Shown: positions 24,903-37,346 of the stretch, in pieces | Layout: every line of letters begins with the position of its first letter | How positions within the stretch are numbered: position 1 is the stretch's first letter | Assembly: GCA_963921425.1 (NCBI GenBank) | Contig: OY992836.1 | Coordinates: 10,943,304-11,007,303 of the forward strand | DNA length: 64,000 nt | Direction: 5' to 3' | Origin: Dryas octopetala | Taxonomy: Eukaryota; Streptophyta; Magnoliopsida; Rosales; Rosaceae | Notes under the pieces: generated by a model | Seen by the model: only the letters and a program-made list of their open reading frames with translations | Database searches by the model: none | Told to the model about the DNA's origin: nothing | Program-made: the position numbers and the translations under genes

Positions 24903-26298
24903 CATGCCATGGGCATGCATGTGCATATTCAGAGGATGTTCTACTTCTTCAACCTGTACATGATCTGATAGCTAGCTTGCAAAATCAGCCATGCATGCAC
25001 ATCTCAATTAGCTGAAAGTTCTCTTTAATTTCCCAACCTTTTGAGACAAGTCCATGCCTCCCTGTGAATCGATCTCTCCATTTTTCATGACCATGCACAA
25101 TGGGGTGTCCATTACCAAAGCCTGTTTTGCCATGATCGAGGGTTCCTATATGTATTTGCTGGAGGGTTTTTTGTTGTTATTTTTGCGTGGTTGACTTGTT
25201 CGTAACCACGTTTAATTACCCACCTGCTGTGACAATTAAGGAACCTCAAGGCCTGAGATTATTAGGTGTTTTTTTTTTGAGAGGTTTGAGTTTTCAGTTT
25301 CAATCTGTAATATATGAAATATCTCTTTCTTCTATGTTATGGGGTTTGGCAAAGGAAGCCAAAACTTGGTCTATTTTCTTTTATGGGGGAGAAACAAACA
25401 GGCACTCAAGAGGTTTGCTCAAACTTTTTTAGGGCCTAATTAGTGTGGAGTGATCCGTCAGGCTCCTATGTTAAATTGTTCCTTCTTAAATGTATCTTCA
25501 AGGCAGAATGTTCGAATTTATCAAAAAAAGAAAATGCAGAATGTTAGAACAGTTTGGTTATCCATACTGCAAATGATAATAAAGCTCAGAGAATTTTGAA
25601 AAACCATTATTCTGATTTATATATATATATTGAGAACCCAAATCAATCCAAAATCAATTGCCGAGTGGAGAGGAATGCAGGATTCTCTCAACAAATAGCA
25701 GGGTGGTCGGGGCAGGACCAGGCCGAGTTTGCCCTCCCCGTGAGTACTCGATTTGACGAGAAAGTTTGACACTCCTACATTTACCCCCATCATACACGAG
25801 TCAATTATCGTCATTGTCCTCGTCTTATTCTAAATTAAAATAAAAAAGACACATCTTACACATATCATATAACAGTTTTCCTTTTTTCCGCTCATACTTT
25901 ATGGTGAATAAATTTAGTGATCTTAATTAACATTATCGTCTATTGAAAAAAATAATAATAATGTGTAATATCATCATGTGGTGCTACTAATATAGGTGAA
26001 TGACATGTTTATACCTTTAGGGTATATTTATTATTAAATATATACGTGTTATAACATGAGTCGATTAGTAATACTACATGACAGTGTTATGGTTACACTG
26101 AAATTTTTTTCATATTTTATGTCTATTAACTTTATCATATTTTAACTTTCATTAATCTACATATTTGTTTGTTTTCCAGTTTTGTTTTCCCATGTTTTGG
26201 TACACATACGCAATTAAATAATTTAGTTGTACATGAGAATGAAATGCACATGAGACTTATCGGGTGTGCAAAACCCATTAATTGGGAATAGGTTTAAA
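24903..26298. other. 3' flank of bHLH copy 1; no further gene
   Basis: The 3' UTR probably runs to about 25250 and includes a block conserved in the paralogue (ATTTTTGCGTGGTTGAC at 25179-25195). A short GC-rich patch at 25665-25760, after a (TA)n run at 25619, contains CGGGGCAGGACCAGG; its origin is not recognised. Confidence 0.5.
25179..25195 (+). promoter_or_regulatory. Conserved 3' block shared by the two bHLH genes, copy 1
   Basis: ATTTTTGCGTGGTTGAC is identical at 25179-25195 and 45236-45252, in both cases about 240-280 bp after the stop codon and followed shortly by AATTACCC. It contains TTGAC (W-box core). Retention in otherwise diverged 3' DNA suggests a UTR element. Confidence 0.5.
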
Positions 26299-26666
26299 GG
26301 CTTAATTACAAAAACTCCTCCTAAACTATGACTGGTTTTGCATTTTACCTCCTTTATTATTTTTTGTGACAGTTAATCTCCCAAATTATATATGCATGTA
26401 CTGCCTAACACTTTACCCCATTCCGTCCACGTTGCTATTTGTTTGAGGCCATTTTCATCTTCATCAATGTATCTCTGTTCTCGTCACGTGGCACCACATA
26501 GGTGCCACATATATATGCAAAACTAACTAAATTTGTAACTTTTTTGACAAAATAAGGTAAAGTGTTGGATGGTGCATAGTCTGGAATGTAAAAGTGTCAC
26601 AAAAATAATGAAAGGGGTAAAGTGTAAAGCCGGTGATAGTTTAGGAGGAGTTTTATAATTAGCCTC
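26299..26666. mobile_element. Foldback MITE (about 370 bp)
   Basis: Arms of about 110 bp pair in inverted orientation: ACTCCTCCTAAACTAT on the left (26321) and ATAGTTTAGGAGGAGT on the right (26636), then matching CATTTTACCTCC / GGGGTAAAGTG blocks and TTTTTGTGACA / TGTCACAAAAA. No coding content. The target duplication was not resolved. Confidence 0.8.
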
Positions 26667-27974
26667 GTAATAAATTTAAGTGACAGACTAATTACCTGAT
26701 GATCCTAGCTATCATGTATAATTTAAAAAAAAGATAATTAGGCTTGGGTTCTTTAGAAAAATAGTTTTTAGATGGAGATCGAAGGTGTTTTAAAATTTAT
26801 AAGAAAATCATTTTAATTTATAATAAATTTCTTTAATTTATAAGAAATTTTTTTAATTCATAATAAAGTCCTTTTAATTTATAAGAAAATCTTTTTAATT
26901 CATAATAAAGTTATCTCCCGATTTGAATGGTATTTCTCCTTCTAGGGTGTAAAGTGGGCTTTGTAGAGGATGCATGTTAGGTTTTAATTCCGGAGTTAAA
27001 ACCTAACATAAAGTCGTCAAAGAAGAAAAATAAAAGGACTTGATTAAAAAGCTTAAATCACTACCGGTTTTAGTATAAAAAAGACTCATAAAATGAACTG
27101 AATTCTAAGTCTTCCTTTAAAAAACCTCCTTTTATATATCCTAAAAAACCCTTGATATTTTCCAACATTAACATACGACATTCCTTCTATATATAGAACA
27201 AAACTTTACAAAGGTCACATAGGCCATATATCCTTAATAAACTCTCTAATTCTAGCTGATAAGAATAGGATTCAGATTAGTACATTGTTGAGGGACACTA
27301 AGTTACAAGATCCCAAAGAACCAAATATAACTAAAGATAATTAATTTATAAGTAGATCTAATATATGGAGATTTACAAGCTAGGAATTTAAAATAGGGTG
27401 CTTTAAGTAGAAGCCCAAAATGAGAAAAAAAAAAAAAAAAAAAACCCACAGTCCACCTGACCCAAAACTTAAGTTGCAGAATAAAAATCTTACCGAGCGC
27501 TCGGCGATTCTTGTCGAGCACTCGGCAGCTACAGATGCAACTTGCATTTGCAACTTAAAATTTGTATCTACAACTTAATACATGTCATCAGCAACCTAAA
27601 GAGATGCATTTGCAACCTAAAAATCTGCAAATGCAGATGCAGATGAAGGATGCATCTGCATCCATCAAGCTCTCGGCAAGCCTACGAAGCGGCTTAATCT
27701 GGCCTTCAGGCGCGCGCACATTGATATTGGGTTTTAATTAGCTTAATTTTTTTAGGTGGATTTCCAGTTATGAACTTTCGATTTTTTGTTCTTGAGAGTA
27801 ATTTATTATTTAAAATATGAGATGCATTAATTTAGAAAAAAAAAAAAAAAAAAAAAAGAAACCAAATGGTGTTTGGTAGAATAATCTCTAAAAGATAGAA
27901 TTTGAAAAAAAAAAAAAAATGTAATTATCAGAAAGTATACTACTTCCCTTACTATATATATAAATACAAATGCT
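26667..27974. other. Intergenic with short-period repeats, no gene seen
   Basis: Contains a three-copy 40-bp tandem repeat (26799-26916) and, at 27500-27660, a stretch with repeated TGCAACTTAAA/GCAACCTAAA and CTCGGC motifs. Long A-runs at 27425 and 27836 precede no recognisable element. Confidence 0.5.
26799..26916. repeat. Three tandem copies of a roughly 40-bp AT-rich unit
   Basis: Units start TTATAAGAAA and end AATAAA(G/T)T..TTTAA, repeated three times with a few changes. Confidence 0.8.
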
Positions 27975-28355
27975 CTAAAACTAACCAGTTAGAAAATTAA
28001 TACGAAACTAACCACTATTTTAGAACACCACACGATGTAATCTCATAATTCGAATTTTTTTTTTAGGCCCCATTTCAAATATCATCTTTGCAAAAATCTT
28101 CAAAATCGAAAGTCATTTAGCCATTTGATCATAATAATGTTTTAATTGATAACAATATTTGTGTATTTATTTGATCACAATTAGATGACCAAATGATTAC
28201 CCATTTAGTTAATTTTTTGTAATAATGATCTTTGAAGTGGGGTCTAGAAAATGGACAGTTTGAATTATGAAATTAGTCATGTGATAATCGATAAGAGTGG
28301 TAAAATTTGTATTAACTTGGTTACCAGTTAACTTTATAGCGTTAACCAGTTAGCT
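27975..28355. mobile_element. Foldback MITE (about 380 bp)
   Basis: The inner arms are clear: GGCCCCATTTCAAATATCAT (28065) pairs with ATGATCTTTGAAGTGGGGTC (28225). Further out, TAATCTCATAATTCGAA pairs with TTTGAATTATGAAATTA, and TTAATACGAA with ACTTGG-adjacent GTATTAA. Outer limits are approximate. No coding content. Confidence 0.6.
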
Positions 28356-29218
28356 TCTCTAATATACATATATTAGAGAAGAGGTGATTGGCAGTTTATG
28401 GTTGTTTTCAGTATCTTCTTAATCTTTGATCATCTACCATCAATTAAAAATAAAAAAGGTTTGAAATAAAAATCTAATTGGTATTATGATAAACCAAAGC
28501 CAACGTACCCACTGCCGCCCATATAATTTGATGATCTTCCCAGCAATGACTTTAAAGTCCATGTTCCTCTTTTCAACCCCCCTTTAATTACTTATAAGAA
28601 GCAGCTAGATACCATTGTCAGTGCACTGGCAATAATAACATAAAATGTCCAGGACAGTGTATAAAAATGCATAAATTCATACAAGTATAAATGCGATTTA
28701 ATTGCACTAAATGGAAAAAAAAAAAAAAGTACCCAAATAGTACTTGCTTCAGTGTCTAGCATTTCCTTATTACAAGTTGTCAATTTCTTTTTTTGAGCAA
28801 ATTAAAAGGTGTCAATTGTTGACTATAAAGAGATCTGAGGACTTGGGTTAGTGGTAAAGCAGACAAATTTAGTCCAGCTGCATGATTGCATGTGCTCCCT
28901 GCAGGAAACTGAGAACACGTTTGGACTTAGGGATTAAATTTATTGGTGAGTGGGGTTAAAGTCATTCAACATATTTTTAATTGATGTAATTCATCATGAT
29001 CATTAATAAGTTCAGTTGCATATATTCGTGTGTATATATCTACCTTCTATTGAGAGGTCCCTTAAATAAATTTATTTAAGGGATCTTTTGTGAGGTCCAC
29101 TTCATATTGTACTTTGATGATCGAAATCGTCTATTTGTTTGGTCTCTATTGAAGGATCCTTCTTATAAAAAATTAGGTAAATCGAAAACCATTTAACTGT
29201 TGATTAAATGGGCACCGA
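28356..29218. other. Intergenic, no gene seen
   Basis: Contains at 28735-28785 a block related to 18130-18200 (see findings) and a small palindrome TCCCTTAAATAAATTTATTT at 29058. Otherwise nothing supportable. Confidence 0.45.
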
Positions 29219-30111
29219 TGTGATACCGGCCAAGGACCTTCCAACGCTCAAGTCAATAATCACACATTTAGAGTATTTTAGAAAGTTAGGAATGCATATC
29301 TTACCTGGGACTAGCGTGCCCTATTTATACTGATTTTGGCCGAGAGTCTCCTAGTCCTTGTCTAATTAGGGTTCCTGAAAACTTAAACCTAAGTCTTAGC
29401 TTAGGATAGGCCGCGACTCCTTGTTCAAGTAGAACACATCTTCTCCTAGGCTAACTCTCGCGCAAGCTGAGTCTTCTAGTCAAGAAGCCCATTCGCTTCA
29501 CCCTAGTTGCCTGCGGACTTCACCACCTGGGACTCCATGGGTCCCCAAGTGCAATCATGTGCCAACACCGGTACCGGGTCATCTCCAGAGCACCCCCCTT
29601 CCCAGAGTGTCCCCTGGGCGTGGGCTTCTGAGACTCTCTTACAACAAAGCCCTAAGCCTAACTCATTGGGGCTTGGGCCTTCCTTGAGTGCCAAGGCTAA
29701 GCTATATATCCTTAGCCTTGCACGTTTACTGCACCAAGGCCCTCTTAGGCCTTGCACCTTTATGATATCGAGCGCTCGCACCTATGAGTACTAACTCATG
29801 GTCCATCACAGGCTACCATCCATGTCTAAGCTGAGGCTAACCTAGCCTCGTCTCTCTAGGTCACCAAGCCTCACTGGCCTTGGCCCATTGGTCGCCAAGC
29901 CCACCACTGGGCTTTCGTCTTTTGGGTCTTGAGCCTATGCTTTGGGCCTCGCCCCATCCATTAAACCTTTCGGGCCTATGGACGCGTTTATAGCCTCTTA
30001 GGCTTTTTCCTTAGCCCATGTCTACGCAAATAATGATCCGAAAATCACTCAAGCCTCGTCGTTTCTATTTCTACGACGCGTAGTTCTGCTTGATCATTAT
30101 GGGTATCAACA
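29219..30111. mobile_element. LTR-type fossil, probably a solo LTR
   Basis: A GC-rich island in AT-rich surroundings. It begins TGTGATACC and ends GGTATCAACA, an inverted TG...CA pair as in LTR ends, with a TATA-like CTATTTATA at about 29319. No protein-coding part or second LTR is seen nearby and no clear 5-bp duplication was found, so both the limits and the solo-LTR reading are tentative. Confidence 0.4.
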
Positions 30112-31069
30112 ACACCCTTCCATTGCAAGCCACTTTTGCAAGGACAAACTTTAACCACGAGTCTTATCAATTAGTTCCAGAGCATATTTTACTACACAAC
30201 AACACTGAGTTAGAGTCTACCAAATTGCGATTGATCTATAGGTTAAATTAAAATGAATATTGATATTATGTATGTGCATAATATTTATTCATTAAAGGAT
30301 AATATTAGGGTGCTCTAATTTTATGCCTTAATTTGTGTCCTAGCTAACTCCCATGTCAATTGAAATATTTGACATGTCATAATTCACTTGCCACATCCAT
30401 TTTCAAAGATTATTTTGAATTTTTAACCTTTTCTATAAATCTTGAAAAACTTTGTTAAAAATCATGTAAAACAAAAATTGATACACTCTTTCTCGATCAT
30501 CATAGCCACTGTTCCAAGGGGCACCCTGCCCGGCCACCCCCTTCTTCTTCCTCAATCTCTTTCAAGGACTACAACTCAAACCTCTGGACATGAGCAAACT
30601 GATTTCTAAGAAAGATAAACAAATTATTAAAGAAAATATTCAAAACAACATTGTCAATCTCACCTTGAATAGGCTAGCTAAAAGAAAATCCCACCTTGAA
30701 AATCAAAGCCTTGAGTGGGCTTCGCAAGCAATTGTTTCGATTCTCACGCTTTTGGGCAGTAAGGAGTAAGCAGTTGTATACTTACTTCCTTTTAATTAGT
30801 TTGTTATGAACCACATGTGGGGAACTAATTAATTAGAGTTCATTTCTACTAGTCAGTTTCCGTTCATGGCTATATGTCTAATTTCCATTGGCCGGCGTTA
30901 CATGCATTACTGAGTCTATTGTTGAAGAATTAACATCACATGAGCTGTTTGAAGATGTTGCTGGGCTTCGTTATATAAAAATAAAAATTCAGTTGTACTG
31001 TTTATGCAGAAAAATGGGTAAGAAAGGATATTAGGATTTAGGTTTAATTTCTAAGGGAATTACTTGGCT
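30112..31069. other. Intergenic with one short hypothetical ORF
   Basis: No firm gene. At 30590-30769 an ATG frame of 59 codons is open (MSKLISKKDKQIIKENIQNN...), ending ILTLLGSKE. The composition looks protein-like, but there is no recognised family and no upstream exon could be supported. Confidence 0.35.
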
Positions 31070-31386
31070 CTCAAACCTGCTTGTACTAAGGATCTGATGT
31101 GGACCACTAATCCTTTGATAGCTGTTTGTTTAAAAACAAAACAACAAAAGACCCAAAGCGTAACCGCGTTTATGCACGGCGTTTATGACCACTAATCCTT
31201 TCATCTTCTGTATACTGCACCTCAAACTCTATCTTCATCTCCTTTGTTTGTTTGGGATCGCTTTCACGTTTAGAGGCATAAATGCGGTTACGTTTTGGAT
31301 CTTTTGGTGTTTTGTTTTTAAACAAACAGCTGTCAAAGGATTAGTGATCCACATCAAATCCTCAGTAAAAGCAGGTCCTCAAACCT
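31070..31386. mobile_element. Foldback MITE (about 300 bp) with flanking 9-bp direct repeat
   Basis: Arms of about 100 bp pair almost perfectly: CACTAATCCTTTGATAGCTG (31108) with CAGCTGTCAAAGGATTAGTG (31328), then TTTGTTTAAAAACAAAAC on both sides and GTAACCGC / GCGGTTAC. CTCAAACCT occurs at 31070-31078 and 31378-31386 and may be a 9-bp duplication, which would suit a Mutator-type MITE, but it overlaps the arm sequence. Confidence 0.8.
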
Positions 31387-31861
31387 CAGGACCCAAATAA
31401 TCTCAATTTCTAATAGGTAAAAATGTCTTTTTCAAGTAATGTGGGAGATTAAAAATGAGGTACAAATAAATTAATTACATCAAATTCCATGTCATTAGGG
31501 CACACAATAATAGGGCCATAATTTAATTAGTAGATGATATTTATAAATAATAAAAGATACTAGTAGGTGGTAAGTGAGTTATTAATATTATCATGCCAAT
31601 GTTGTTGGAGTGGGCCTACGCAGATATTGGGCACATTGTTTTATGTTAGGATTCCTTTAACTTAAGTTGGGCACATTGTTGGCTAAACCGTAGACGCAAG
31701 ATGATCATTTAGTCTGCTTACTTGATTTTTTGTGCATAAACCTTGATAGCAAATATGTATTTTAATGTAACATGTGTCGTGTCATCGTGTGTGCAGATGA
31801 AGAACTTGAAAATTGAGATATTGTCAATGTGGATCCATTAAGGTAATAAAAAAAAAAAATT
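31387..31861. other. Intergenic, no gene seen
   Basis: AT-rich DNA, nothing supportable. GGGCACATTG is repeated at about 31629 and 31670. Confidence 0.5.
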
Positions 31862-31994
31862 AGGGAGACCATCTCTTTGTACCATCTATTGTACCATCTC
31901 TTTAAATTCTAATAGAGGTAGGCCTCATTTGTATTGGTGGATCCCACCTCTATAAAGATGGTATACTAGATGGTACAAAGAAATGATCTCCTTA
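31862..31994. mobile_element. Small MITE (about 130 bp)
   Basis: GGAGACCATCTCTTTGTACC on the left pairs with GGTACAAAGAAATGATCTCC on the right, and TAATAGAGGTAGG with CCCACCTCTATA nearer the centre. Related in layout to elements at 20570 and 54025. Confidence 0.7.
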
Positions 31995-32494
31995 GCGCTA
32001 CCAAAAAAAAAAAAGACCACTTCAGAAAGTTTAGAACTTTAGCATTATTTATGTGTTAATAATAATTTGCATTATGGATAGGGGTTAATTAAATGACATG
32101 CTGTCTTCTTTTGTTTCACAACCAGGGAAATGCATGTGGGGAATGACTACCATTATGAGGGAGTTGAAGATGTGGATGGACTAGAGACACAATAAGAAGC
32201 ACATCTTATGGAAATTGGGAGTGAGACACAAGACATGGGAAACCATGATGATTTACAAGTGCTGTGAACTTGCTCCCCAGGAATTGAAAAGGAGGATGTG
32301 GTGCCACAGAGGTGTTTGTCATAGATATCTATATATAAATTTGCTGCACTATATGTTAGAACTTATTATCTTGTAAACCTCTGTTTTAGGAATATATATT
32401 GGACATGACTTAGTTTTTGAATTGTTAAAATTATGCAGCAGCACTACATGTAATTCATGTGGCACATATATATATATATATATGAAATTTATTC
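31995..32494. other. Intergenic, possible gene relic at 32127-32210
   Basis: After an acceptor-like CAACCAG, a short frame (MHVGNDYHYEGVEDVDGLETQ) is open. It has a protein-like look but is only about 20 codons, and no partner exon is convincing. Confidence 0.3.
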
Positions 32495-32531
32495 AGGTGT
32501 GGACGTTTGCACCGTGCGAACGTCCGCACCT
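32495..32531. repeat. GC-rich hairpin, 18-bp arms
   Basis: AGGTGTGGACGTTTGCAC (32495-32512) and GTGCGAACGTCCGCACCT (32514-32531) pair with two mismatches and a 1-base loop. It lies between two TA-repeat runs. Confidence 0.85.
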
Positions 32532-32552
32532 GATCGAGCTTGTATATATATA

Positions 32553-32755
32553 GTCCTTCTCTAGAGAGGATGTCCGCATTTTACAAAATTTGCGGATGTG
32601 GACTATCCGGTCACCATCTTATAGACATCCACTAGACCCTGGGGACCAAACTTACTACAGTACTTGTCGACCAAAATTTGCGGCTGTCTACCAGATAGTC
32701 CACATCTGCAAATTTTGTAAAATGCGGACATCCTAGCCTCTCTAGAGAAAATCCC
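32553..32755. mobile_element. Foldback MITE (about 200 bp) flanked by TA repeats
   Basis: CTCTAGAGAGG plus GATGTCCGCATTTTACAAAA on the left pair with TTTTGTAAAATGCGGACATC plus CCTCTCTAGAG on the right, and the pairing goes on through GTGGACTATC. Both ends abut TATATA, so a TA duplication (Stowaway/mariner style) is possible but cannot be proved in a TA run. Confidence 0.75.
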
Positions 32756-35700
32756 TATATATATATATTCCCAAGTTTTTCATTCAGTCTATTTGGTGTG
32801 AATTTTTTTTTTATGCTATATATATATAGTTTTCCTTCTCAATCACTGTTCAAGGAACTGAATGGAAGACCCCAGTCCAAATTAATTAATGCAATTAGTG
32901 GGTTCGATCTTTTACAACTAAACCACGTTTCAGTTTCTAATATAGGAGCAATAAAATTTTTGTTTTCCATCAACAGCAACCGTATCAGCAATTAGTTATG
33001 TTATAGTGTGATTAAGAAAACCAACCCATTTCAATTTCGTCAGTGTATAGAACTATAGAAGCAACCAATAAGCATTAGTTTATTTGCTAGTTGCCTACAA
33101 AGTAAGTATTAATTAAATCAACCAACTAACTAGTACACAAACGAAAATGAAGATGGTGCCTTAGCAATGCACGTGCCTGACACTTTAGTTGGGCTACACC
33201 TTGTCGACGTCAAATTGAGTTTTCATCCTAGCTAGGCAGCCACCAAAGCTTAAGAGTAGTTCCAATTGCCTCTAACCCACCTCATTTTGTACAACTATCA
33301 ATACATTAATGGATGTATATATAGTGGCTAGCTAAGTAGATTACCAACTTACAAGAGTTGCTTAAGGAGACTAAGAGTTAATAAAAAATAGGTTGCTATT
33401 GTGCAGAATTGTTGTAGTGCATGTGGAATGAAGATCCAAACAAATGCAAATTGCCAATATGAAATTCCATTGACCACTTCAATTCCAAACCTATGAATCT
33501 TCCCATCCAGAAGCTTCACTGGAGATGAAGATGGCGCACGTCAATGCTAGCTATATCATAAGGAAGGTTGAAGGATCCAATTCGATTTCCATTGGAGTGC
33601 AACTTCGATTTGCAGGATAAGTACTGTGGAATAATCATTCACGTTTCTCATGTGACTGCCGGCTCTGTTCATGAATGATGAGTTCTTATTGGTCACCAAC
33701 AAACAAATATGCATCTCGAAGCCTTTAAGATTTGGACATCATCTTGATGTCGTATAAAGCGGGGCTCACTGCATAAAAAAGCATGTCTTTCCCGTTTCGG
33801 ATAATCCAAGTTTCGTAAATTTGCCTTATTTTAATCATCTTTTGTATTCCTTTTCTTTCCGGCGCAATACCTCATCTTATTAATAAATTAGTATTTTTGA
33901 CTTAGATGATTACCAACTAACCACTGTTGTTTCTAGTGCTATTAATTAATTGCATATTGAATTTGAATGTATATCTTGCAGCTTTTTGTCCATTTACATG
34001 GACAATGTTCATTAAAGTATAGGCAAAAATTTCATCATTGGACGATAAAGAATTATAACAATTAGATCTTCGTAATCCTTGATTAAGTCAATTGCTTGTT
34101 ATCAAAAGCTACAAAGCTCACAGAAGAAGACAATACAATTGAATTTAACGTATAAACAAGTTCAGAAAAGTAAATAATTAAGTAAAAGTGTAGCTCTATT
34201 TTTTTGTTTAATATTAGAGTACTTCTATTTTTTATTTTTTTTTTCTGGTATTTCTATTTTTTTGTAAAAGGTAAGTTAGGCAACTCACACGAAAGTCATA
34301 AAAAATCAAGGATATATATTTAGAACTAGATAGATCTCAGCAACATGACTTCCTATACCCACTTATTTTCGGTAGCTAAGCCCTAAACTTTAAGCAATGA
34401 TCACTACCAACCAATTCGTCTGGAAAAATTTTCTAACATATATTCTGCTTTATCAATCGATTTGCACTGGCGCCCTGTTTTACATGCATCGATCTTCTTC
34501 GTATTGTACGGTCTACAACATATCTGAAACCATATATGCCTCGTGATATATATATTAGCCTCATGCTACATTAGTGGTTCTAACCTTGAGTTAGTTGAGA
34601 AGGTCTTATTGTATATACAACCTACATTAGCTTTGGATTTTTATATGTGTTAGTTTAGTAAAATTTAAAAGTGATGCTTAAGGTTTTATTAGCAGTTTAA
34701 ATTTTATTGAAGTAAGAAAGTTGAATGATACTACTACTTTTGATGCAGAAAATGTATCTTTGTTTGTAATTTTCATATGACCATATAGCATATATGATGC
34801 ATGCTTTAAGGCTTGGACGTGCATGGTCTACTTCAAGTCGTTGTCTCGGTTGTTATATACGGCCAACATGTCATAATATTGAAGGAATCCACAAGTCATC
34901 ATGTTTGCTGGAGTTTTCCAATGGGGCAGTAGCCAAGATGAACAAGACAAAACCCAACCTGCAAGGATTATTAAATGCACTTAACACCAATTACAAGCGG
35001 TTGTTGGGAATAGTTTAGTTGAAAGGGTTATAAAATTTGTTCTCTGCATCTAAGTTCGATTTTTCCTCTCCACAAATAAATGAAAAAAAGGCTTAATTAG
35101 ACATACATCTATTTTGGGAGACCCAATTTGATATTACCCCTTTTTTTTTTTTGGCAAAATTGGATACACACACATTTTTAAATTTGCAACGTAAGATTAT
35201 CCATTTTTTGCAGAAAATTCATAATGTGATTACTTCTTTTACCCTTTGAGTTGACAAAATGTAAATTTTAATATTGTCAATTAATGTCTTATTTCAAGGT
35301 ATTATCATGAAATTTTTTTGTAATTATTTGACATTAATTTATGAAGTTGAATATTAAGATTTTTCATTTCTGATTTTCGTTTTCAAATTTCAAAGTTTTT
35401 TGCGTTTTCCAAAATAGTGTATATTAATGTCTTATTTCAAGGTTTTATCATTTTTTTTGTTTGGTAATTAATTGTCATTTATATTTGACTTTGAAAATTA
35501 AGTATTGTTTTCAAATTTCACAATAGGTGTTTTCTTGTCCAAATTAGTTTATTACGACCAACATTCAAAAATTAAGAAGAAACGTTATTTACGTTTTCCA
35601 AATATCATTAAGTTTTCATCCTTACATTTTTTTTAGGTTAATACTTTCAAAAATTCAACACGGCATTTTTTGCAGTGTTTTTCAAGTTTCCTTTCATTCT

Positions 35701-37090
35701 TACTTATAAGTAAGTAACGTGTTATTTTGCTTTAGTTGTGTTTATGGTTTATTCGTTCTTTTTTGTTTTCTTTTTCTTTTTTCTTATTTGATTTTTCTTC
35801 ATCTTCTATCTTTCTTCATCATCAATATTTGATCTTTTTCTTCGATCTCTTTTTTTTTTTTCAACACCAAGCCCTCTATGATCGTGGTTCTTATTTTCTT
35901 GTACATTTTTCTACCTGAGTATGGGATGATGAAACAATTGGTATACATACCTCAAAAAGAGGTTGGTAATTATACATTTTTCTTGACATGAGCGATAGGT
36001 ATCATCTTATTTTTCTTCTTTTGTTTTATATACCTGAGTCCAAGGTACGTACTGTATTGGTATTTGTATTTATATATCTTAGTGCTATGTTTGTATTGTG
36101 TTGGATTTGTTATATTTTTATTAGATATTTGTCTTTCTTTTTTTTAACCCAAAGTGGAGGCTTACTGTGTTCATTTTTTTTATCTATATTATAGGTATAT
36201 TTTATATATATTGGGTGTTTATTTTTTTTTTATATTTTTTTTGTATTTGAGTGTTTATATATATGTTGTTGTTCATAATTGGTAACAATTTTTTTTTTGA
36301 ATTGGATGCATGAATCATGAAATTTCATCAATTAAAACATTCAAAATTAGGAGTAATAAATGCCTCAAATCATGGATATTTAAATATTGCTCAAATTGGA
36401 GCAATGACATCTTTTGTAAATATCCATAAATTCATGCCTAAGCCATTATCTGACGTGAAAAAAAAAAACCTCACACACATTTATTTACCTACTAGACCTA
36501 CTCTAAAATGGGGTATTCAAAATGGTCTTATATCTAAAAGAAAATTGCCAATTACAAGCGGACCCTACCCACCAACTGAGGCGAACATAAGCCCAGCATA
36601 AGGGCCATTACCTCAACAAGCCCATGAAGACTCATTGCTAGGTCCAAAGGCCCACAAGCCGAGCCAAGCAATAAAGGTGTTTTGGTCCAAAAAAGGGTTG
36701 TCATCTTTAAACTGCTCAACTTAACCTTACAAGCTCTAGCAGCCTCCTATCCTCGACCAGCCAAATAACAATTTCTTTCACTGGGACTTGTAATCAACAC
36801 CTCTCAAATGTCAATTATTTACAAGGAAAAATTATTGTGTAAGACCGTAACAATATCCCGTTGCATGCTAACGTAGTGTTACCAATCTACTCATATTATA
36901 GCACGTGTACATGCAATCATTAAGGGTTTAAGGTTTAGATTTTAATAATTGTACATTGTTATATATGATTTGAGTGGAAAACACCTCATCAACATGTCAT
37001 AAGGTGTTGCTGTCATAAGGAATAATTTTTACTATTAAAAAAAATGCAAAATGGGGAAGGAATGTGCAAATGAAGAGCAAATCATTAAGG
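32756..37090. other. Long intergenic stretch, no gene seen
   Basis: Over 4 kb of AT-rich DNA with T-rich patches (35130-36300). Reading frames such as 34794-35018 and 36317-36601 show no recognised domain or splice pattern. A G/C-richer block at 36545-36690 (AAGCCCAGCATAAGGGCC) may be a retroelement scrap. Confidence 0.45.
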
Positions 37091-37346
37091 GTTTAAGGTA
37101 GGGGTGGGCATTGTTATCCACAAAACCGAGTTTAGAACCGAACTGGTCAGTTTCGTTAGTTTTTTGTTTGTGTGAGTTTTTTGGTTAAGAAACCGAACCG
37201 AATACCGATTCGAGACTGGTTTGAAGCTTACCAGCCTTAGAGGGAAGCACATTCTCATTAAAAAAATATAATCCATGAGCACTACCAATGGTTTGAACAC
37301 AAGACTAAAGGGAAAGCCATCGCCTTATCCACTAGCTAGATTGCTA

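Noticed and set aside
25665-25770. GC-rich patch that could be organelle DNA
   Set aside because: Only about 100 bp with no recognisable organelle gene; origin left open.
29503-29794. 92-95 codon frames on both strands
   Set aside because: Chance frames in the GC-rich LTR-type fossil.
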